Origin: Pseudomonadota bacterium
GTDB lineage: Bacteria; Pseudomonadota; Alphaproteobacteria; Rhizobiales; Devosiaceae
Direction of reading: 5' to 3'
Length of the DNA: 11,313 bases
Assembly (NCBI GenBank): GCA_023433985.1
Contig: JAEYTN010000208.1
Location: 1-11,313, forward strand
Part shown: positions 6,751 to 11,313 of the stretch, one piece after another
Position numbering within the stretch: the stretch's first letter is position 1
Layout of the letters: each line of letters begins with the position of its first letter
Made by a program: the position numbers and the translations under genes
Notes under the pieces: generated by a model
Databases searched by the model: none
Seen by the model: only the letters and a program-made list of their open reading frames with translations
Told to the model about the DNA's origin: nothing

Positions 6751-6781
6751 CAATTGTGGCAACCTTTGACTGCCACAATTG
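6751..6781. promoter_or_regulatory. Perfect inverted repeat in the chvI/pckA divergent region
   Basis: The left arm CAATTGTGGCA (6751-6761) and its exact complement (6771-6781) are separated by nine bases that contain TTTGAC. Arm centres are 20 bases apart, two helical turns, as expected for a dimeric regulator bound to one DNA face. It lies 46 bases before chvI and 165 before pckA. A second pair, TCAAAGG (6736-6742) and CCTTTGA (6763-6769), and a GGCAACC direct repeat (6741-6747, 6758-6764) are interlaced with it. I do not recognise the bound factor. Autoregulation by ChvI, or a LacI-type regulator of pckA, are options. Confidence 0.55.
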
Positions 6782-6793
6782 CGCAGAAATAAG
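6766..6793 (+). promoter_or_regulatory. Candidate pckA promoter
   Basis: TTGACT (6766-6771, five of six bases of the -35 consensus) is followed after 16 bases by AATAAG (6788-6793, four of six of the -10 consensus). Transcription would begin near 6800, giving a leader of about 145 bases with a 6-bp hairpin (6818-6823 with 6831-6836). The -35 box sits in the centre and right arm of the inverted repeat, so a bound protein would block it. The match is by eye and only moderate. Confidence 0.4.
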
Positions 6794-6946
6794 GCGTGTC
6801 CGCGTTTTGTTCCACTCCCGGCTCGACGAAAGCCGGAGAGACTTCTGTCGTAAGACGACTTTCGGGATGGGCGGGGCGGCAGGCGCGAACTTAACAATCC
6901 GGCGAAACGGGCCGGATGGCGGCCCCCTCAGCGCAAGGACGCGACC

Positions 6947-8500
6947 ATGGCCGCGAGTCTCCACAGCAACATCGAACGCAGCATCACTGCCCGCGCGACT
7001 TCCGTCGCCTGGGACGAATTGCCACCCACCCTGGTCGAGGCGGCGCTACGCGACGGCGAGGGCCGCCTCGCCGCCGGCGGCGCCCTCGCCGTCACCACCG
7101 GGGTGTTCACCGGCCGCTCGGTCAATGACAAGTTCATCGTCCGCGACGCCCAGACCGACGACAAGGTGTGGTGGGACAATTCGCAGGCGATGAGCCCCGC
7201 TCACTTCGAGACGCTGCTCGCCGACATGCTGCAGAGCCTCGAGGGCAAGACGCTGCACGGCCAGCACCTGTGCGCCGGAGCCGACCAGCGGCACGAACTC
7301 GCCGTCAGCGTCTTCACCGAGACGGCCTGGCACGCGCTCTTCATCCGCAACCTGCTGATCCGCCCCGAGCAGCCCGCGGCGCGGACCGACGTCACCATCC
7401 TGCACCTCCCCAGCTTCAGCGCCAACCCGGCCCGTCACGGCACCCGGACCGGCACGGTGATTGCGCTCGACATGGCGCGCAAGCTGGTGCTCATCGGCGG
7501 CACTGCCTATGCCGGCGAGATCAAGAAGAGCGTGTTCTCGCTGTTCAACTTCCACGCCCCGCTCAACGGCGTGCTGCCGATGCACTGCTCCGCCAATGTC
7601 GGCCGCGAGGGCGACGTGGCGCTGTTCTTCGGGCTGTCGGGCACCGGCAAGACGACGCTCTCGAACGACCCAAAGCGCCCGCTGATCGGCGATGACGAGC
7701 ACGGCTGGACCGCCGACGGCGTCTTCAACCTCGAAGGCGGCTGCTACGCCAAGACGGTGAAGCTCAGTCCCACCGCGGAGCCGGAGATTCACGGCGCGAC
7801 ACAGGCGTTCGGCACCGTCCTCGAAAACCTGAAGCTCGACGACCGCCTGGTGCCCCTCTACGACGACACCTCGCTCACCGAGAACACCCGCGCCGCCTAC
7901 CCGCTCGAAACGCTGCCGGCAGTGGCGGAGGGTGGCGTCGGCGGCCGGCCACGCACGGTGGTCTTCCTCACAGCCGATGCCTTCGGCGTGCTTCCGCCGA
8001 TCGCCCGCCTCAGTCCCGAGCAGGCAGCCTACCACTTCCTGTCAGGCTACACCGCCAAGGTGGCGGGCACCGAGCGCGGCATCTCCGAACCGGTCGCAAC
8101 CTTCTCGGCCTGCTTCGGCGCCCCGTTCATGCCGCTCCACCCCACGGTGTATGGGCGCATGCTGGAGGATCGGTTGCGGGCGTCGGGAGCGAAGGTGTTC
8201 CTCATCAATACCGGCTGGACCGGCGGCGGTTACGGTGTCGGCAGGCGCATCGACATCGCGACCACCCGTCGCGTCCTCGACGCCGCCCTCTCGGGCGAAC
8301 TCGACGCTGCGCCGATGCGGAGCGAGCCGCTGTTCGGCATGGAGGTGCCCCTGCGCGTCGACGGCGTGCCGCCCCGGGCCCTCGATCCGCGCGCCAACTG
8401 GGCCGATGTCAGTGCCTACGACGCCACGGCGTCCAGGCTGCAAACGCTGTTCGCCGAGAACTACCGCAAGTTCGAAGCCGTGAAGGTGGCGGCGGAATAA
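6947..8500 (+). CDS. pckA: Phosphoenolpyruvate carboxykinase (ATP)
   Basis: A 517-residue cytosolic enzyme that converts oxaloacetate and ATP to phosphoenolpyruvate, CO2 and ADP, the first step of gluconeogenesis from organic acids. Visible motifs are TGRSVNDKF (about 55-63), the PCK signature region YAGEIKKSVFSLFNF (188-202), the kinase-1a P-loop GLSGTGKTTLS (229-239), the kinase-2 metal site LIGDDEHGW (246-254), and NLEGGCYAK (261-269). The length is near the 520-540 of the ATP-dependent family. The ATG has AAGGA seven bases upstream. It diverges from chvI, an arrangement known in Sinorhizobium and Agrobacterium, where pckA is induced on C4-dicarboxylates. A strong hairpin terminator follows. 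Confidence 0.97.
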   Translation: MAASLHSNIERSITARATSVAWDELPPTLVEAALRDGEGRLAAGGALAVTTGVFTGRSVNDKFIVRDAQTDDKVWWDNSQAMSPAHFETLLADMLQSLEGKTLHGQHLCAGADQRHELAVSVFTETAWHALFIRNLLIRPEQPAARTDVTILHLPSFSANPARHGTRTGTVIALDMARKLVLIGGTAYAGEIKKSVFSLFNFHAPLNGVLPMHCSANVGREGDVALFFGLSGTGKTTLSNDPKRPLIGDDEHGWTADGVFNLEGGCYAKTVKLSPTAEPEIHGATQAFGTVLENLKLDDRLVPLYDDTSLTENTRAAYPLETLPAVAEGGVGGRPRTVVFLTADAFGVLPPIARLSPEQAAYHFLSGYTAKVAGTERGISEPVATFSACFGAPFMPLHPTVYGRMLEDRLRASGAKVFLINTGWTGGGYGVGRRIDIATTRRVLDAALSGELDAAPMRSEPLFGMEVPLRVDGVPPRALDPRANWADVSAYDATASRLQTLFAENYRKFEAVKVAAE

Positions 8501-8527
8501 TCCGCCCCGCCGCAGCGCCAGACAAGC

Positions 8528-8553
8528 AGAGGCCCGCGCGAGCGGGCCTCTTT
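8528..8553 (+). terminator. Rho-independent terminator after pckA
   Basis: A perfect 10-bp stem (AGAGGCCCGC at 8528-8537 and its complement at 8542-8551) is closed by a GCGA loop of the stable GNRA type and followed by TT then GCG. It lies between convergent pckA and the cell-wall hydrolase gene. Since the stem is symmetrical it could also slow transcripts arriving from the right, although the left side lacks an A-run. Confidence 0.75.
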
Positions 8554-8577
8554 GCGTCCACCCCCCGAGGGCGCGGC

Positions 8578-9411
8578 TCAGTGGGTAGAATAGAAGATGT
8601 GGGAACCGATGGTGGCCACGCGGTTGAACTTGCTGCCCCAGCCGGGCGACACCGCGGTGGTGTGGTAGAAGAGCACCGAGTCCGGCACCACGCCGGGGCG
8701 TTCACCGGCCTGGAACTCGTGGAACGCGGTCTCCGCCAGTTTCAGCGATCGGTTCCAGGCGGCACGCTCGGTGCCCATGTCCGACCGCCCATCGCAGGCG
8801 AAGGTGAACTGGCACTTGTAGCGGCCCTTGTCGGCGTTCTGGAACACCACGCCGCAGATGGTCGAGGGATACTTCTTGGAGAAGGCCCGGTTGATGATCA
8901 CGTTGGCGACGGCCAGCTGGCCCTCGCGCGTTTCGCCCCGCGCCTCGTGGTAGATGGCCTGGGCGAGGCAGGTTTTCTCGCTGTCCGCCAGCTTCACCTT
9001 CTTCATCGTCGGAACGAAGGAGCCCGCCGCATAGGCGGAGAGCACGTCCGGCGTGAGGGCCGGCCGGCGGGTCAGGTCAGCAGCCTCGATGGCGTCGAGC
9101 GCCTGGTTCTGCCGGCGGGCGATGTAGCCCATCAGCACTTCCTCGGTCAGCGCCGGCGCGGCGGTCGGCACCTCGAAGGCGTCGAACTGCTGCAGCTGCT
9201 GGCGGCGATCGACATAGGCCTGCAGCAGCGCGTTGGTCAGCGCGGGCTGCGTGGCCGCATGGAACTGCTCGCGCTTGTGGGCAACGCTGGCGGTGAGTGG
9301 AAGGGGAACGACCTGATCGAGAACGGATTCTTCGGCAGAAGCAGGAGCAAAGCTGACCAGCAGCACAAAGGCTGCCGCAACGAACACCAGCGCGGGCGTC
9401 AACACGCGCAT
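8578..9411 (-). CDS. Secreted cell-wall hydrolase, SleB/CwlJ (Hydrolase_2) family
   Basis: A 277-residue exported protein. Residues 1-26 form a signal peptide or N-terminal anchor (hydrophobic VFVAAAFVLLVSF, then APASAEE). Residues 56-127 hold three copies of a PALT-xxx-L-xx-Y repeat spaced about 30 residues apart. The catalytic domain (about 147-277) is Hydrolase_2: CLAQAIYHEARGE with likely catalytic Glu156, then GQLAVANVIINRA, a cysteine-bearing QFTFACDG, and a C-terminal LFYHTTAVSPGWG. The family includes the spore-cortex enzymes SleB and CwlJ, but members in non-sporulating alphaproteobacteria probably act as peptidoglycan lytic enzymes in growth or division. I chose ATG 9411 because it gives a clean signal peptide. 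TTG 9438 has a better ribosome-binding site (GGGGAAGG, eight bases upstream) and would add nine residues. It diverges from ahcY. Confidence 0.9.
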   Translation of the reverse strand: MRVLTPALVFVAAAFVLLVSFAPASAEESVLDQVVPLPLTASVAHKREQFHAATQPALTNALLQAYVDRRQQLQQFDAFEVPTAAPALTEEVLMGYIARRQNQALDAIEAADLTRRPALTPDVLSAYAAGSFVPTMKKVKLADSEKTCLAQAIYHEARGETREGQLAVANVIINRAFSKKYPSTICGVVFQNADKGRYKCQFTFACDGRSDMGTERAAWNRSLKLAETAFHEFQAGERPGVVPDSVLFYHTTAVSPGWGSKFNRVATIGSHIFYSTH

Positions 9412-9540
9412 TACCGGTGCGAACGAGCTTGCTCGCAATCTGCCTACCTTCCCCCGACACCGCCCCCGAGGCAGCACCAGCTTTGGTGAGTTTCCCTGCC
9501 CGGCAAGCTAGCCGAGCGCAGGAACGGATGGAACCCAGAA

Positions 9541-9587
9541 TTTACAGTTACTTAACCATGAACGTTAGGTTCTAAAAATTAGGTTAA
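9541..9587. promoter_or_regulatory. Two candidate CtrA boxes
   Basis: Two matches to the CtrA pattern TTAA-N7-TTAA occur 32 bases apart: TTTA-N7-TTAA at 9541-9555 (followed by CCAT, giving the TTAACCAT octamer) and TAAA-N7-TTAA at 9573-9587. Each has one mismatch and exact seven-base spacing. The region is strikingly AT-rich for this genome. The boxes are 130-176 bases upstream of the hydrolase start and 267 or more bases from ahcY, so they more likely act on the hydrolase. CtrA is the cell-cycle regulator of alphaproteobacteria; binding here is inferred. Confidence 0.45.
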
Positions 9588-9673
9588 TGGCCTCGGCATC
9601 GCTATGAAAGCCCTGAAATCACTCACTTTTCGGGATGGTGATCGCGATCTTGCCGGAACCGATAAAAGTTAAT

Positions 9674-9685
9674 CGATTCGAATCG
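9674..9685. promoter_or_regulatory. Palindrome with two abutting GANTC (CcrM-type) sites
   Basis: The 12-base perfect palindrome CGATTCGAATCG contains GATTC (9675-9679) directly followed by GAATC (9680-9684). A third GANTC, GAATC, is at 9735-9739. GANTC is the methylation target of CcrM, and its methylation state is read by GcrA at cell-cycle promoters in alphaproteobacteria. Alternatively the palindrome could be an operator for an unrelated dimeric regulator. Confidence 0.4.
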
Positions 9686-9761
9686 TTGCCCGGACGCAAC
9701 AGGCAATGACCACGATGTCAGCGCGGCCCGGAGGGAATCATCGGCCGCCCTTTTTCCGAAC

Positions 9762-9785
9762 GGATATAAAGCTTTCTTTATATCC
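9762..9785. promoter_or_regulatory. Inverted repeat next to the ahcY promoter (SahR/SamR-like operator)
   Basis: The arms GGATATAAAG (9762-9771) and its exact complement (9776-9785) flank the four bases CTTT. The AT-rich arms ATATAAAG...CTTTATAT resemble, from memory, operators predicted for ArsR-family regulators of the methionine and S-adenosylmethionine cycle in proteobacteria (SahR, SamR). I cannot check the exact consensus. It ends four bases before the -35 box of ahcY, a position suited to control of that gene. Confidence 0.6.
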
Positions 9786-9789
9786 CGTG

Positions 9790-9818
9790 TTGATCCGGTC
9801 CCTCACCTTCTCTATAAG
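9790..9818 (+). promoter_or_regulatory. ahcY promoter
   Basis: TTGATC (9790-9795) and TATAAG (9813-9818, five of six bases of the -10 consensus) are separated by 17 bases, the ideal spacing for the housekeeping sigma factor. Transcription would start near 9825, giving a leader of about 29 bases, too short for a SAM or SAH riboswitch. Confidence 0.62.
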
Positions 9819-9853
9819 GCGCGGCACCAATCCCAAACCGACGGAGCAGGCCG

Positions 9854-11251
9854 ATGGCCAACACCGACTATCTCGTCAAGGACATCGGCCTCGCCGATTT
9901 CGGCCGCAAGGAAATCGGCATGGCCGAGATCGAGATGCCGGGCCTGATGGCGATCCGCGAGGAATATGCCGCCGCCCAGCCGCTGAAGGGCGCGCGCATC
10001 GCCGGCTCCCTCCACATGACGATCCAGACCGCCGTCCTGATCGAAACGCTGGTGGCACTCGGCGCCGAAGTCCGCTGGGTTTCGTGCAACATCTTCTCGA
10101 CCCAGGACCATGCCGCCGCCGCCATCGCCGCCGCCGGAATCTCGGTGTTCGCCAAGAAGGGCGAGACGCTCGAAGAGTACTGGGATTACACCGACCGCAT
10201 GATGGACTGGCCCGGCGGCCAGACCCCCAACATGATCCTCGACGATGGCGGCGACGCCACCATGCTGGTGCTGACCGGTGCCAAGGCGGAGACCGACCCG
10301 TCGGTGCTCGCCAACCCGCACTCCGAGGAAGAAGAGGTGTTCTTCGCGCTGATCAAGAAGCGCCTCGCCAAGGACCCGACCTTCTATTCGCGCATCAAGG
10401 CGGCGCTCAAAGGCGTGTCCGAGGAAACGACCACGGGCGTCATGCGGCTCTACCAGTTGCAGCAGCGGGGCGAGCTGCCCTTCCCGGCCATCAACGTCAA
10501 CGACTCGGTCACCAAGTCGAAGTTCGACAACAAGTACGGCACGCGTGAATCGCTGGTCGACGCAATCCGCCGCGGCACCGATGTGATGCTTGCGGGCAAG
10601 GTCGCGATCGTCTGTGGCTACGGCGATGTCGGCAAGGGCTCGGCCCAATCTCTGAAGGGCGCCGGCGCCCGCGTGCTGGTCACCGAGGTCGATCCGATCT
10701 GCGCGCTGCAGGCGGCCATGGACGGCTACGAGGTCGTCACGCTGCAGGATGCCGCGCACCGCGCCGATATCGTCGTCACCGCCACCGGCAACAAGGACGT
10801 CGTCACCCTCGACGATATCCGCCTGCTCAAGGACATGGCGATCGTCTGCAACATCGGGCACTTCGACAACGAGATCCAGGTTGCCGAGCTGCGCAACTAC
10901 AAGTGGACGAACGTGAAGCCGCAGGTCGACATCGTCGAGCTTGCCGCCAACAAGCGCATCGTGCTGCTGTCCGAGGGCCGCCTCGTCAACCTCGGCAATG
11001 CCACCGGCCACCCGAGCTTCGTGATGAGCGCCTCGTTCGCCAACCAGACGCTGGCCCAGATCGAGCTGTGGACCAACGGCCAGAACCTCCAGAACGAAGT
11101 GCACGTGCTGCCCAAGCATCTCGACGAGAAGGTGGCGGAGCTGCACCTCGCCAAGCTCGGCGCCAAGCTCACCAGGCTCACCCAGAACCAGGCCGACTAT
11201 ATCGGCGTCAGCCCCGAGGGGCCGTTCAAGTCGGGCCAGTACCGGTACTGA
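9854..11251 (+). CDS. ahcY: Adenosylhomocysteinase (S-adenosylhomocysteine hydrolase)
   Basis: A 465-residue NAD-dependent enzyme that splits S-adenosylhomocysteine, the by-product of all SAM-dependent methylations, to adenosine and homocysteine. Visible signatures are [13 protein letters not shown] (54-66), [16 protein letters not shown] (77-92), Asp130-Asp131, Glu191 in SEETTTG, the catalytic Lys221 and Asp225 in [10 protein letters not shown], the NAD loop [13 protein letters not shown] (255-267), GHFDNEIQV, and the conserved YRY C-terminus. The extra segment at about 145-185 is the insertion typical of many bacterial enzymes, explaining the length over the 432 residues of the human protein. 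The ATG has GGAG seven bases upstream. It has its own promoter and a strong terminator. In Sinorhizobium and Brucella ahcY lies beside the HPr gene; here it is past pckA and on the other strand. Confidence 0.98.
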   Translation: MANTDYLVKDIGLADFGRKEIGMAEIEMPGLMAIREEYAAAQPLKGARIAGSLHMTIQTAVLIETLVALGAEVRWVSCNIFSTQDHAAAAIAAAGISVFAKKGETLEEYWDYTDRMMDWPGGQTPNMILDDGGDATMLVLTGAKAETDPSVLANPHSEEEEVFFALIKKRLAKDPTFYSRIKAALKGVSEETTTGVMRLYQLQQRGELPFPAINVNDSVTKSKFDNKYGTRESLVDAIRRGTDVMLAGKVAIVCGYGDVGKGSAQSLKGAGARVLVTEVDPICALQAAMDGYEVVTLQDAAHRADIVVTATGNKDVVTLDDIRLLKDMAIVCNIGHFDNEIQVAELRNYKWTNVKPQVDIVELAANKRIVLLSEGRLVNLGNATGHPSFVMSASFANQTLAQIELWTNGQNLQNEVHVLPKHLDEKVAELHLAKLGAKLTRLTQNQADYIGVSPEGPFKSGQYRY

Positions 11252-11274
11252 TCGGTTACCGATCGACGCTTCTC

Positions 11275-11309
11275 ACGGCTCCTGCCCCTGGGCGGGAGCC
11301 GTTTGTTTT
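11275..11309 (+). terminator. Rho-independent terminator of ahcY
   Basis: A 12-bp stem with one G-T wobble (ACGGCTCCTGCC at 11275-11286 pairing with 11291-11302) is closed by CCTG and followed by TTGTTTT. This is the best terminator in the window. Two shorter palindromes precede it: AGTACCGGTACT over the last codons (11238-11249) and a 6-bp hairpin at 11250-11264. Confidence 0.85.
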
Positions 11310-11313
11310 GGAG

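Noticed and set aside
6751..6790. Sigma-54 promoter or NifA-type site in the chvI-pckA gap
   Set aside because: TGGCA is present, but the GG and GC elements are twelve and not ten bases apart, and TGT and ACA are not at N10 spacing.
4740..7193. An 817-codon open frame on the plus strand across chvG, chvI and the chvI-pckA gap
   Set aside because: It is antisense to two clearly conserved genes, its product is rich in His, Arg, Gln and Asp in the way of GC-rich shadow frames, and it has no recognisable domain. It reflects high GC codon bias.
9490..9853. SAM-II, SAM or SAH riboswitch in the ahcY leader
   Set aside because: The best promoter leaves only about 29 bases of leader, and I see no pseudoknot or conserved riboswitch core. 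The palindrome is better explained as a protein operator.
9812..11146. A 444-codon open frame on the minus strand opposite ahcY
   Set aside because: It is the mirror of the third-position GC bias of ahcY, with low-complexity Val, Gly, Asp and His composition and no known family.
1..11313. A mobile element, CRISPR array or defence island
   Set aside because: No transposase, integrase, direct-repeat array or toxin/defence domains are visible. The genes are core metabolism, signalling and envelope functions with even base composition.

Overview
The window is a compact, GC-rich, gene-dense stretch of chromosome. Its genes and their order point to an alphaproteobacterium of the order Hyphomicrobiales (Rhizobiales): chvI-chvG-hprK-EIIA(Man)-HPr in one operon, pckA divergent from chvI, a short P-loop-only HprK, an Omp25/Omp31-like barrel protein and a nearby ahcY. 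A free-living genus such as Devosia is possible, but that is a guess. I see no insertion sequence, integrase, CRISPR array, tRNA or rRNA, and no compositional break suggesting recent transfer.

Left part (1-2822): a 265-base region with a predicted multi-stem structure precedes an outer-membrane beta-barrel gene (266-952, +) that ends in a clear hairpin terminator. A DUF1810 gene (1032-1442, +) follows and converges on a J-domain protein gene (1439-2047, -); their stop codons overlap. A HAD-superfamily phosphatase/phosphomutase gene (2142-2822, +) is divergent from the J-domain gene.

Centre (2847-6704, all -): in transcription order the genes are chvI, chvG, hprK, manX (EIIA-Man type) and ptsH (HPr). 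This links an envelope/acid-stress two-component system to the regulatory, non-transporting phosphotransferase branch. HprK phosphorylates HPr on a serine, HPr and EIIA carry histidine phosphates, and no sugar permease is present. pckA (6947-8500, +), a gluconeogenic gene, diverges from chvI. The 242-base gap between them holds a perfect 11-base inverted repeat around a candidate -35 box, a good candidate for a shared operator.

Right part (8578-11251): a secreted SleB/CwlJ-type cell-wall hydrolase gene (-) and ahcY (+, S-adenosylhomocysteinase) diverge from a 442-base intergenic region. This is the most information-rich non-coding part of the window. Near the hydrolase side are two TTAA-N7-TTAA-like boxes resembling CtrA sites. 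In the middle are two abutting GANTC (CcrM-type) sites inside a perfect palindrome. Next to the ahcY promoter is a perfect 10-base inverted repeat resembling operators of ArsR-family methionine-cycle regulators. Strong terminators follow pckA and ahcY.

I found no convincing new multi-gene system. The best leads are regulatory: the chvI/pckA inverted repeat, the composite ahcY/hydrolase control region, the ahcY operator, and the structured element at the left edge. A tandem PALT repeat in the hydrolase linker is also worth checking.
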